Source: a virus. From it: 36,758 nt of DNA. The notes under the pieces were generated by a model. The model had not been told where the DNA came from, did not search any database, and saw nothing but the letters and a program-made list of their open reading frames with translations. The DNA is taken from IMG/VR virus record IMGVR_UViG_3300046517_001183, positions 1 through 36,758 of that record, one strand, 5' to 3'. Position 1 is the first letter of the stretch; every line of letters starts with the position of its first letter. Of the stretch, positions 1 to 8,064 are shown one piece after another. Made by a program: the position numbers and the translations under genes.

Positions 1-127
1 GCAATCGCTTGTTTTTGAGGCTTTCCTGCTTCCATTTCTGTGCGGATATTTTCACTCACAGCTTTTTTTGATTTACTTTTCTTAAGTGGCATGTTATAAT
101 CCTTTAAAAATTAATGGGTAATGAATC
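1..127. repeat. Left copy of 127-bp exact terminal repeat
   Basis: These 127 bases are identical to positions 36632-36758. A direct terminal repeat of exactly 127 nt is what a de Bruijn assembler with k=127 leaves on a circular contig, so the molecule was probably circular or circularly permuted. On the minus strand, 1-92 is the 5' part of the DUF6496-like gene that is complete at 36571-36723. Confidence 0.95.
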
Positions 128-328
128 ATGTTTAAAGCTAGAATTGAAAAAAGAAAAGATGGAAATATTTACATTTGCAAAGGATATTTCTTTTTTAAAG
201 AATATTGGAACATTATTTTTAAATGTTGGATGCCTCTTTCTTATGAAGAAAATCGATTTCAATTCGAATTTCATGATTTGGCACATGCTAATTCTTTCCT
301 TAACTCAATGGTGTCTGATATTGGATAG
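128..328 (+). CDS. Hypothetical 66-aa protein, antisense to the fibre operon
   Basis: This short plus-strand ORF begins MFKARIEKRKDGNIYICKGY and is rich in aromatic residues, alternating strand-like segments with a final helix (FHDLAHANSFLNSMV). The composition looks like a small folded protein rather than random translation. The ribosome site is weak (GGGT about 10 nt before ATG). It starts 35 bp from the divergent DUF6496-like gene and its 3' end overlaps the end of the minus-strand fibre gene by 29 nt, so it lies antisense to late transcription. I do not recognise a family. A second plus-frame ORF starting at 114 is less protein-like. Confidence 0.45.
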   Translation: MFKARIEKRKDGNIYICKGYFFFKEYWNIIFKCWMPLSYEENRFQFEFHDLAHANSFLNSMVSDIG

Positions 329-1775
329 CATATTTAAAAGCGCCAGTTAAAGCCGCTTGATTTTGCAACATAGCATCCGTTCCGCCAGTTCTTAAAAAAG
401 CCACAACATTACTATTTGTATTACATTGTAAATTTCCTGCTGTTGGAGCTGTCGGTCCAGCACCAAGTTCATAACAAAATGCAGGGCCTGCCCAAACATC
501 AGATGTATTATTATAAAATTTATATGGTATTCTTTGCTGTAATGACACCAATCCAGATGTTCCTGCTGTAGAAATATTCCATAAAACGAAATTTAAACTT
601 ATCAATCCTGTTCGTGTCAACCAAAAGGACATTTCTTGTGTAGCGGAAGAGGGTTCTGTCCCTGCTGTTGAATTAAAGTATTTTCCAGAAACATTACCAA
701 AAGCCCCTGTTGGAACTTGAAATTGTATGCCTTCTTGAAAATTGTTAATGCCATCGGTTGTACTTAATGATTGAACATCCCAATAATTATTGGTTGTACC
801 TGATTTTCTCATGCGAAATGATCCAATATTCATACATGGATTTCCATCATAATCTGTTACTGTGGGATTGCCAAGAGCAAAGAAATCACCTTGTCCCACA
901 TTAACAACAGATCCGGATTTACCTATAGAAGCTGACGCAGGTGAAACATTTGCATGAGGAACCCTGGCAACCATAAAATTAATCGCATTCTCTGCATCAT
1001 TGCTTACAGCATATAACCAAAATGGAAAATCTTGAGCATAATCAATATCAACTGTAAATCCAAATCTATTATTTGATATTGATCCACCTGTTCCATAGGT
1101 AAAAGTTTGATTAGCAGTAATTGCATAGCTTTTTAAAAGCCCTGGATTGTTTTTATCTTGAAGGGTAACAAATCCTTGATTTGTTGAACTTAGCGCCGTT
1201 CCATTTGCAGAACAAACGGTAAATGTACTTGCTGTAGCTGTAATTCCTAAATTTTGCACCCCAACAGAGGTAAAATTTATAACAGGCTGAACGAAACCAT
1301 TGGTATCTACATAAAATTGTGTTGAATCAAAATGAGAAACGCCATTTTTAGTTGAATCTGTTGAAATATTATTTGTTGTTCTTTGAATTTGTATAGCATA
1401 TGTATTTGCCGATGACGAATCCGTCCTAATTACATTAGCCCCTACAGTTCCAGATGCAACCTGTGCGCCTGTTATTGTAATTACTCCTGCTCCACTTGGA
1501 ACAACAGGGTCTGTACCAGGGGCAGTGAATGAATCAATATTTAAAGATAAAGTTGAAGATGGTGCTGCCCAAACAGGATTTGCACCTGATACGGCAGTTA
1601 AAATCTGCCCTGTACTTCCAGCTGTCGTGGCCTGAAAAGCCCCCGCCCCCTCTGAAATAACTACGCCAAATTGCGTAAGACCTGAATCTGTTCCGATAGC
1701 TTTAAAAGCAGAGCTTGAAGTCACCCCTGTTGCAGTGAGAACTTTACCCGCTGTTCCTGTTCCTACGTTTGCCAT
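300..1775 (-). CDS. Tail fibre-like protein, 491 aa
   Basis: The protein is Gly/Ser/Thr/Ala-rich and beta-prone. It opens with a module (residues ~1-70: MANVGTGTAGKVLTATGVTS and a following GQILTAVSGANPVW) of the 'GKVLTADG..W' type often found in phage fibres and other repeat surface proteins. The remaining ~400 residues contain no repeats I recognise and probably form the receptor-facing part. The first ~50 residues are nearly identical to those of the next gene upstream (1784-2773), so the two share an anchoring or trimerisation module with different distal domains. It is the last of a run of five short-spaced fibre-like genes. No enzymatic motif was seen. Confidence 0.7.
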   Translation of the reverse strand: MANVGTGTAGKVLTATGVTSSSAFKAIGTDSGLTQFGVVISEGAGAFQATTAGSTGQILTAVSGANPVWAAPSSTLSLNIDSFTAPGTDPVVPSGAGVITITGAQVASGTVGANVIRTDSSSANTYAIQIQRTTNNISTDSTKNGVSHFDSTQFYVDTNGFVQPVINFTSVGVQNLGITATASTFTVCSANGTALSSTNQGFVTLQDKNNPGLLKSYAITANQTFTYGTGGSISNNRFGFTVDIDYAQDFPFWLYAVSNDAENAINFMVARVPHANVSPASASIGKSGSVVNVGQGDFFALGNPTVTDYDGNPCMNIGSFRMRKSGTTNNYWDVQSLSTTDGINNFQEGIQFQVPTGAFGNVSGKYFNSTAGTEPSSATQEMSFWLTRTGLISLNFVLWNISTAGTSGLVSLQQRIPYKFYNNTSDVWAGPAFCYELGAGPTAPTAGNLQCNTNSNVVAFLRTGGTDAMLQNQAALTGAFKYAIQYQTPLS

Positions 1776-1783
1776 ATTTTTCC

Positions 1784-2773
1784 TTACGCAAAATAAAATC
1801 CTGATAAACCTATTGTGCTAGTGTTAGCCATATTAGTATTGGTAAAATTTGCTGTTGCAGTGCTTGAACCATAAGCAACGGTAGTCATTACAGTGCTTGA
1901 AGCAGAAGTTTCTGCATATGCAGCTGTGCCAACAGGAAAGCTAGTGGATATTCCAGCTGTCCACATAAATAAATCTACAACGGCCGTAGAAGTGAATGGA
2001 AGACCGGTAATGGTAAGATTGCCTGTGGAAGATCCTTTACTACTCAAAACAATTTTAGCATATATGAAAACAACATTTCCAATCTTATAATAAGTTCCTG
2101 TTTGTGTTGTATACGTAATTCCTGTCGTGCCACCACCAAATGCAATTGCTGGAGTCCAAGTTGAATTTGTTTGAATTGCTATTGCTACAGTAACAGATGC
2201 CCAATTTGTACCATCTGATTGAAGAAGATTTCCAGATGTTCCTGCCGTATCTGGATAAGTTGCTGTTGTAGGAGTCCAGTTAGTTCCATCTGCCCGTAAA
2301 ATCTTTCCTGTTCCTGTCGCCACATCAGGATATGTTGCGGTAGAAGCCGACCAATTAGTGCCATCTGCACGAAGAATCTTTCCAGCTCCTGTAGCAGTTG
2401 ATGGATAAGTTGCCGTGCTATATGCAGGATTTGCAGCATTACCACCAGATTGTAATACCTGTCCCGAACTTCCCGGTCCAACCGAAACAACACTACTCGC
2501 GCCATTACCAATAATTACATCAAACTTTGTCGTTGTTCCTGAGATGCCAGATGCTGGTAAATCTTGCCAGGTAGGATCACTTAAGGAATTAGCTGTTAAA
2601 ACTTGACCTGCATTTCCTACAGCCGTAGCTGAAAAAGCGCCCGTTCCTTGTGAAAGCACGACACCGTGTGCCGTTAAACCTGAATCTGTTCCAATAGGTT
2701 TAAATGCTGAGCTCGATGTTACACCGGTTGCGGTGAGAACTTTTCCTGCAGTTCCTGTTCCTACGTTTGCCAT
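1784..2773 (-). CDS. Tail fibre-like protein with GKILRADGTNW repeats, 329 aa
   Basis: The N-terminus (~1-60) matches the neighbouring 491-aa fibre. It is followed by tandem repeats of about 24 residues with the core GKILRADGTNW and a TATYPD linker (roughly residues 115-200). This motif is common in long, thin trimeric fibres. The C-terminal ~120 residues (from about TNSTWTPAIAFGGGTTG) resemble a compact beta head of the kind that ends short tail fibres. The gap to the following gene is 8 nt, implying co-transcription. Function as a host-recognition fibre is inferred from composition and position. Confidence 0.7.
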   Translation of the reverse strand: MANVGTGTAGKVLTATGVTSSSAFKPIGTDSGLTAHGVVLSQGTGAFSATAVGNAGQVLTANSLSDPTWQDLPASGISGTTTKFDVIIGNGASSVVSVGPGSSGQVLQSGGNAANPAYSTATYPSTATGAGKILRADGTNWSASTATYPDVATGTGKILRADGTNWTPTTATYPDTAGTSGNLLQSDGTNWASVTVAIAIQTNSTWTPAIAFGGGTTGITYTTQTGTYYKIGNVVFIYAKIVLSSKGSSTGNLTITGLPFTSTAVVDLFMWTAGISTSFPVGTAAYAETSASSTVMTTVAYGSSTATANFTNTNMANTSTIGLSGFYFA

Positions 2774-2782
2774 GAATACTCC

Positions 2783-3265
2783 TTAGAATGATTCATAAGA
2801 TACACCATTAAATAAAAGTTCAAGTGATTCATAAGGATCAACGAAAGTTTGAGATGTTGAACCATCAATTGTTACTACTCCACCCGCTGTGGTTACGGTA
2901 ACGGGCGACGCGGCTGCATTTCCTGTTCGATCTTTTACGATAAACTGCTGATATTGTGTGGGAGCATTCAATAATCTAATAGTTATTGGCCCGGTTGAAG
3001 AATCACAAGAAATGAAATAATCGGTTGATAAAACAGTATAAGGTGACATAGCATTTGTCACATTGACATAACTTGGTGAAACTTCATCTAATTTGATGAC
3101 CATGTTATTGCTTCCATTAGGATTGGCAATAACCAAAACTCCAGGACCTCCATTGACATTAACAATATTTAATGCCGGCACTACAGTTCCGGAATCTGTA
3201 ACAAAACTTGTTGGGACAACCGGAGGAAGATTGCCAGATGTAGTTCCTACGAAAAATTGACTCAT
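2783..3265 (-). CDS. Small fibre/virion protein, 160 aa
   Basis: This is a beta-rich protein of 160 residues. The N-terminus ([20 protein letters not shown]) resembles the start of phage fibre or 'prophage tail' proteins in which a short GTTSG...PP segment precedes repeated beta strands. The C-terminal half contains [20 protein letters not shown] and VTIDG, a pattern seen in beta-prism tips that bind DNA-packaging-independent tail parts. It lies 9 nt downstream of the 1784-2773 neighbour's start on the same strand and 20 nt after the next upstream gene. Exact role unknown; a head-fibre or tail-fibre component is likely. Confidence 0.6.
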   Translation of the reverse strand: MSQFFVGTTSGNLPPVVPTSFVTDSGTVVPALNIVNVNGGPGVLVIANPNGSNNMVIKLDEVSPSYVNVTNAMSPYTVLSTDYFISCDSSTGPITIRLLNAPTQYQQFIVKDRTGNAAASPVTVTTAGGVVTIDGSTSQTFVDPYESLELLFNGVSYESF

Positions 3266-3285
3266 ATTATGCCTTTTGTGTCATT

Positions 3286-3672
3286 TTAGCGATACCCAGA
3301 TATATAAATATTCAATCCAGCACTTGAGGCCGTTCCCTTGCCATATACCAATTGCCCTTGTCGACCGTTTAGAGTGCCCGTGCCAGACGTGCTTCCATCA
3401 CTATGATTAGTCTGTAGGTCTATGATCATTGTCCCTTTAGAAGGCAAGTAATCGTGTTTTACGACACCATCAAAGCTAAACGTGACGCCAGTTGAGCCGT
3501 CATTGTAGACTTTGAGGATTTTAATGGGGGCTTGGAATCCTGTAGATCCAGTATCCGCTTGCTGCGTAGCTGTATTCATTGCTTGATAGGTTCCTGAAAG
3601 AGTAGAAGCGTCAAAAACAGCCATCTCAATACATTGAAAACAGGCCAATTCTGCATTTATAACCAACGTCAT
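3286..3672 (-). CDS. Hypothetical virion protein, 128 aa
   Basis: The predicted fold is all-beta, with an aliphatic-rich middle (APIKILKVYNDGSTGVTFSF) and a Gly-rich end (GRQGQLVYGKGTASSAGLNI). The start at 3672 is supported by AAGGG seven bases upstream; an internal ATG 16 codons later has a poorer ribosome site but would give a more typical N-terminus (MAVFDASTLSGTY), so the true start is uncertain. Proteins of this look commonly sit among fibre genes in short-tailed phages. No family assigned. Confidence 0.6.
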   Translation of the reverse strand: MTLVINAELACFQCIEMAVFDASTLSGTYQAMNTATQQADTGSTGFQAPIKILKVYNDGSTGVTFSFDGVVKHDYLPSKGTMIIDLQTNHSDGSTSGTGTLNGRQGQLVYGKGTASSAGLNIYISGYR

Positions 3673-3746
3673 ATTAATACCCTTTTTTCATGGGTTTTTC
3701 TTTCTTTTTTTCTTTGCTCATTTCTTTTTTTTCTTCATGATGAAGA

Positions 3747-3977
3747 TTACTCGATAATTTCGACAACTTCGTTTTCTTCTTCTGGGACATTTTCTGCCTC
3801 TTGTTTTTCTTTTTCAGCTTCTTGTTGTATGCGAATTTGATCTTCTACAGCAGCTATTTGTTTTTGCATTTGAAAAATCATTTCTTTACATATTGGAATG
3901 GGGGTTTCATTTGGTAAAATCCACATACTTTCCCATTGATCAACTTTCACACTTAGGCTTGCTATTGTTCTAAACAT
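3747..3977 (-). CDS. Hypothetical acidic coiled-coil protein, 76 aa
   Basis: Residues 1-35 form a mixed segment (MFRTIASLSVKVDQWESMWI) and residues ~36-76 a charged, probably coiled-coil tail ending in many Glu residues. I place the start at 3977 because AAGGA sits seven bases upstream; the longer frame would need a GTG inside the hairpin at 3994-4022. It lies between two fibre genes on the same strand. The function is unknown; a fibre-assembly chaperone would fit the size and location but nothing in the sequence proves it. Confidence 0.55.
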   Translation of the reverse strand: MFRTIASLSVKVDQWESMWILPNETPIPICKEMIFQMQKQIAAVEDQIRIQQEAEKEKQEAENVPEEENEVVEIIE

Positions 3978-3993
3978 TTTTTTCCTTTTTTTA

Positions 3994-4022
3994 GGCACGA
4001 TTTCTTTTAATGAAATCGTGCC
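3994..4022 (-). promoter_or_regulatory. Perfect 11-bp hairpin between two fibre genes
   Basis: GGCACGATTTC and GAAATCGTGCC form a perfect 11-bp stem around a 7-nt loop. In the minus-strand transcript the stem is followed by A-rich sequence, not U, so it is not an intrinsic terminator. It ends about 10 nt before the ribosome site of the 76-aa gene. An RNA-processing site, mRNA stabiliser or translation control element is possible. Confidence 0.6.
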
Positions 4023-4047
4023 ATTATCATCTATTTCTGTCTAGACG

Positions 4048-6735
4048 TTAATCAAGTACCCAGAAAACAAAAGTGATGTTTGCTGTTGTTGTAGTCAATC
4101 CAGCTCCGTTTGCTACTACAACGTTAAATGTTCCAGCTCCAGGAGTGTAACTCTGAATTACCGGAGCACTTCCTGTTGTTGCTCCATACATGCTAATCAT
4201 GATGTGAGATCCAGCTGTTACAATTGTATTCGTAATGGTGAATGTCTGAACCGCACTTGCTGCAATAGATACACCACTAAATATAACATGTCCATGTCTT
4301 CCTGAGCATGTCTGTGGAGATCCGCCCGCTGTTACTACAACAGGAGTAACTTTAAGACCGCCGACATTTGATAGTAAGTCAGGAACTGTTATACCACTAG
4401 AAGTAAGATCAAGACACCTTCCTGTTCCTGAAGCTGTGTTAATTGTGATCCCAACAGCTGAACCAGAAGCTAATGTATGAGTTGTAGGACCATTGATCGC
4501 GATTGTTGTTGTAACTTGACCGATAGTGACGGCGTGCGCAGCAATTCCTGTTGCTATGTTGACTGCTCCAGCGCGTGTCGCACCAGATGCCAACATATTT
4601 ATTGTCTGCGTACCCGCACTTCCTGCGCCACACATAACGTTAAGGGTTGTATTAGCTCCGGGAGTTACACCATTCAGAATATTTACAATGTTAGCGCCTG
4701 TGTTTGATGTAGCGCTAGCAATAGAAACGGTTTGTCCAGTAACGTTGGTTGCTTTTCCAATTATGATCAATCCTGTGCCGGTAGCGCCGCCTAATGTGAT
4801 AGTTCCAGAGGTCATTGCATCGCCAACACTAAATGTTCCAGTGGTTGTTGTGTTATTAATCGCAACAACGTTTGCCCCAGTTCCGCCGATTGTTACATCT
4901 GTACGCGCTGATCCTGTACCAATAGCAACTGTTTGCGTTGTTCCTGTTGATGCGCCAGTTAAAATATTAACGGCATAAGTACCTGCTGATCCGACGCCCG
5001 TCATGATATTTAGTGTTTGGCTTGCTGCCGGTGTTGCTCCAGCAAGAATGCCAACGATATTAGTCCCAGCAATTGAAGCACCAGAATTAATAAGTACTGT
5101 CTGACCAGTTGCGTTTGTCGCTTGACCGATTGTAATAGTTCCAGTTCCTGCAGTTCCACCTAAAGTGATAGTTCCACTAGTAAGAGCATTTCCTATTGCA
5201 ACAGATCCTGTTGTTTGGGTGTTACCAATAGTGATCACATTTGCCGCAGTTCCACCAATAGCAATTGTTTTTACACCTGTTGTACCTGTACCGATATTGA
5301 TTGCACCCGCATTTGTCCCGGTAAATAGATTGAACGTCTGGGTTCCTCCAGAGGCATTTCCTGTGAAAATATTTACTGCATGTGTCCCTGCAGTTACTGC
5401 ACCTGAGAGAATATTTACAGTTGAGTTAGCTCCTGTTGCACCATTATTAATGCTAGTAACATTAGCTCCTGCTGTACCGCCGCCAATTAATGTTGTTGAA
5501 GCGCCAGCGCCGCCTTGAATAATCACAGTTGATGCTGCAGATGACGACCCCAATGTAATAGCAGTAGCGCTATTATGTGCAGTACCGCCGATAAGGATAG
5601 TACCAGTAGTCATTCCAGCTCCAATTGAGACACTTCCCAACGTTTGAACGTTCGCCAGAGCAAGTGTAGTGGCTCCAGAACCATTAGCTATTAGCACGCT
5701 ATTTGATCCCGAACTCGACCCCAAAGTGATTGTTCCTGTTTGTGCCGTTCCTCCAACAGTAATAGTCCCTCCAGTAAAAGCAGCACCAACATTAACAGCT
5801 CCAGATGTATTAGAATTTGAAATATTGACTGTTGAAGCCCCTGATCCGTCTGCGATTAGGACGCTTGAAGTTCCAGATGATTTTCCGAAAATCATATCTC
5901 CTGTTTGGGCTGTGCCACCAATCGTCCAAATTCCAGAAGTAATTGCCGCGCCTAAAGTAACGGCCGTGGTCGCTGCACCTGTAAATATTAGACCGCCGCT
6001 TCCTGCTTTTAGGGTTAATGTTGAAGTTGTTGTATTTGATCCTAGCGTGACAGTCATAGCAGAGGCGGCATTTCCAATACTTACTGTTCTAGCTCCTGAC
6101 CCTGTACTTGCTATATTAATTGCGTCTGTGGTTGCGTCCGCTCCAATCGAAATAGCCGTCCCCCCCGTAGCCCATGTACCACCAGCAGTTCCTGTTGCTG
6201 TAGTGAAGCCTAATGTTGTAAATACAGCTGCCGCAGGAGTTGTTCCACCTGTTGCCGGAGGAGCTGCGAAAATTGCAGCTAGATTAGATGGTTGTACTAC
6301 AAAAGCTGTGACGCCAGGCGTGTTAACTGTTCCCGCTACGGCTATAGCATCAGTAGAAAGTTTGGTTGTTCCGAAATTTGTTGTCTGTGCTAATGGGACA
6401 GCTCCAACAACAATGGTTTGAGCAAGTGCAAAAACATCTGCAGCTAATGTTGCATTATTTGTTCCTGTTCCGGCTAAAACTTCTGCCGTTGTCGCATATC
6501 TTGTTATGCCAGCGATTGTAGTAGTAGCTTGAGCGTTACCGCCCGTTTCCCAGATACCCGCTCCAACAGTTATATAAAGCACTGGAGGTGACACACTTCT
6601 ATCTTCCCACTGTGTGCCTGCATTATAAAGATCATTAACGGTTGGCGCTCTCATTGCTGTGATAACAGGAGGGTTTACATAAGGATCGAGGCCCATATAG
6701 CCTAGAGGTGAACTTGACGAATTTGGAATTGACAT
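4048..6735 (-). CDS. Long repeat tail fibre, 895 aa
   Basis: The N-terminal ~160 residues include TTTIAGITRYATTAEVLAGT, the pattern of phage tail-fibre N-terminal repeats (Phage_fiber_2-like). Residues ~165-780 are repeats with cores such as SGTITLGGTAGTGTITIG, predicting an extended beta-helical or beta-spiral shaft; two adjacent units of roughly 125 residues are clearly related. The last ~110 residues (from about GGSPQTCSGRHGHVIFSG) resemble a TNF-like trimeric head. The layout anchor-shaft-head indicates a receptor-binding fibre. Base composition is GC-richer than its neighbours because of the Gly/Ala/Thr repeats, which also create long spurious antisense frames. Confidence 0.8.
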   Translation of the reverse strand: MSIPNSSSSPLGYMGLDPYVNPPVITAMRAPTVNDLYNAGTQWEDRSVSPPVLYITVGAGIWETGGNAQATTTIAGITRYATTAEVLAGTGTNNATLAADVFALAQTIVVGAVPLAQTTNFGTTKLSTDAIAVAGTVNTPGVTAFVVQPSNLAAIFAAPPATGGTTPAAAVFTTLGFTTATGTAGGTWATGGTAISIGADATTDAINIASTGSGARTVSIGNAASAMTVTLGSNTTTSTLTLKAGSGGLIFTGAATTAVTLGAAITSGIWTIGGTAQTGDMIFGKSSGTSSVLIADGSGASTVNISNSNTSGAVNVGAAFTGGTITVGGTAQTGTITLGSSSGSNSVLIANGSGATTLALANVQTLGSVSIGAGMTTGTILIGGTAHNSATAITLGSSSAASTVIIQGGAGASTTLIGGGTAGANVTSINNGATGANSTVNILSGAVTAGTHAVNIFTGNASGGTQTFNLFTGTNAGAINIGTGTTGVKTIAIGGTAANVITIGNTQTTGSVAIGNALTSGTITLGGTAGTGTITIGQATNATGQTVLINSGASIAGTNIVGILAGATPAASQTLNIMTGVGSAGTYAVNILTGASTGTTQTVAIGTGSARTDVTIGGTGANVVAINNTTTTGTFSVGDAMTSGTITLGGATGTGLIIIGKATNVTGQTVSIASATSNTGANIVNILNGVTPGANTTLNVMCGAGSAGTQTINMLASGATRAGAVNIATGIAAHAVTIGQVTTTIAINGPTTHTLASGSAVGITINTASGTGRCLDLTSSGITVPDLLSNVGGLKVTPVVVTAGGSPQTCSGRHGHVIFSGVSIAASAVQTFTITNTIVTAGSHIMISMYGATTGSAPVIQSYTPGAGTFNVVVANGAGLTTTTANITFVFWVLD

Positions 6736-6779
6736 GGAATGCTCCTAAGGTGATAGTCTAAATTTTATTTGCTAGCTTA

Positions 6780-6808
6780 AAGTTAATTTTTTTGCATATA
6801 AATATCAA
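6780..6808 (-). promoter_or_regulatory. Weak sigma70-like promoter before the long fibre gene
   Basis: On the minus strand TTGATA (6803-6808) and TAACTT (6780-6785) are separated by 17 bp in the AT-rich gap upstream of the 895-aa fibre gene. The -10 is poor. It may be an internal promoter for the fibre genes, or chance in AT-rich DNA. Confidence 0.3.
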
Positions 6809-6813
6809 TGAAT

Positions 6814-7476
6814 TTATCTAATTCTTTGATATTGAAATCCCCCATTTACAAGATACTGATTTACAGCTGCCCCTAAACTTGGATTTTTCATCGGCCACCA
6901 TTCACCCCAACGATTTTTCCCTTTTGTCTTTGCTGCTGCATTGCCATGATAAATAATCTGTGCAATATTTTCTGGCACCCCGTCATATTGATAAACAGGC
7001 TCTCCATTCTCTCCGTGGAATCTTACCCAAAGCTTTTGACTTCTGGGATCATATTTCATTCCCGAAACATTAGAAGAAGCTAATTGAGCATTTGGTATTC
7101 CATCTTCACCTTGACCAGCCGGCGCGATTGGATTGGTTTTTTGAAAGTGTTGAATAAGTTGATTAAGGGCATTAGGATTGGATGCAAGCTGGTCGAATCC
7201 TTTTCCAGGAAAAGTTCTTAGGTAATTGACAAAGGCATTAACATCTCCACCAGATAATATCCAAATAAGGTCTGCGCCCTGAGGATAAGAGGGCGGCTGC
7301 ATTGCTTGAGCAGGTCCTTCCTGCTCTTCTGCCTGAACTAATTTATGCATCAAATTATTCAATGTTTCAGCTAATTGCCCTTGAAATTCATCGGTAAGCC
7401 CTTCCCCTGAGGCAATTGTTTGTTGAATTACCTGGACTAATTGAGAAAGCATTTGACGAATTTCTTCAGGTCTCAT
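6814..7476 (-). CDS. KTSC-domain virion protein, 220 aa
   Basis: The N-terminal ~60 residues are helical (MRPEEIRQMLSQLVQVIQQT). A Pro/Gln linker follows. Residues ~132-212 match the KTSC domain pattern: SSNVSGMKYDPRSQKLWVRF, then a Y.YDGVPE segment and a short C-terminal helix. KTSC domains occur in phage and lysyl-tRNA-synthetase-linked proteins and are of uncertain, possibly nucleic-acid or protein-binding, function. The start overlaps the stop of the preceding gene in ATGA fashion (4 nt), indicating translational coupling to the ejection-type protein cluster. Confidence 0.65.
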   Translation of the reverse strand: MRPEEIRQMLSQLVQVIQQTIASGEGLTDEFQGQLAETLNNLMHKLVQAEEQEGPAQAMQPPSYPQGADLIWILSGGDVNAFVNYLRTFPGKGFDQLASNPNALNQLIQHFQKTNPIAPAGQGEDGIPNAQLASSNVSGMKYDPRSQKLWVRFHGENGEPVYQYDGVPENIAQIIYHGNAAAKTKGKNRWGEWWPMKNPSLGAAVNQYLVNGGFQYQRIR

Positions 7477-8063
7477 CCTAACCGCTGATTAATCTGTTGA
7501 AGAATCTGCATAAGAGCTGCTTGTCCCCCACCCTGTGGCTGCCCTTGATTAGCTCCTTGAATCTTTTGTCGTTCTAATTTTTCTGCTTCTGAACGTTCTT
7601 GTAAGATTTGTTTGTTTTGTTGTTTTTGTTGTTTTTGCATTTCATGTCTAATAAAACGATCTTCTCCTCCCAATTCTTTACGCAACTTTGCTCTTGCAGG
7701 AGAATCTTTAGAAGCTGCTGCGCGAAATTCTTCAAGTTTTTTTGCAACAGGAGAGTTCTGTGCTTCGTTTCTAAGATATTCAATTGCACCGGATGCGGGA
7801 AGCCCTTTTTTTATACCCTCTTCAATGAACTTGCCAAACTTGCCATTGATTTTAGAAATCCCTTTAACCGCTATTTCTTCTGGAAGTGCTTTGTTTAAGA
7901 AGGGAAGTAGTCGTTTAATCATATTCTTTCCAACACCCAAGCTACCCAGGCCTAAGCCTCCTGCCGCTATACTAACCCCTGTTGATAAGGCTTTTTTAGC
8001 TAAACGTTCGGGCCTTTCTGATTCTTCAATTTCTCTTTCCGCAGATTCTCTTTCAACTCTCAT
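7473..8063 (-). CDS. Putative internal/ejection protein, 196 aa
   Basis: Charged helical N-terminus (MRVERESAEREIEESERPER), then a Gly-rich, hydrophobic segment at about residues 27-45 (STGVSIAAGGLGLGSLGVG), then a long basic, Gln-rich helical C-terminus. A glycine-rich hydrophobic patch inside an otherwise helical, charged protein is typical of proteins carried in the capsid and inserted in the cell envelope during DNA entry by short-tailed phages. No sequence family was recognised; the assignment relies on composition and on the adjacent Q-rich virion genes. Confidence 0.55.
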   Translation of the reverse strand: MRVERESAEREIEESERPERLAKKALSTGVSIAAGGLGLGSLGVGKNMIKRLLPFLNKALPEEIAVKGISKINGKFGKFIEEGIKKGLPASGAIEYLRNEAQNSPVAKKLEEFRAAASKDSPARAKLRKELGGEDRFIRHEMQKQQKQQNKQILQERSEAEKLERQKIQGANQGQPQGGGQAALMQILQQINQRLG

Positions 8064-8064
8064 T

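Noticed and set aside
114-350. 78-codon plus-strand frame
   Set aside because: Overlaps the more protein-like frame at 128-328 and lacks a better ribosome site.
3674-3721. 15-codon Lys-rich frame (MSKEKKKEKPMKKGY)
   Set aside because: Low-complexity A-rich DNA, no clear ribosome site; cannot be separated from chance.
4526-6421. Long plus-strand frames opposite the 895-aa fibre
   Set aside because: Antisense of a Gly/Thr/Ala repeat gene; Val/Ala/Pro-rich shadows.
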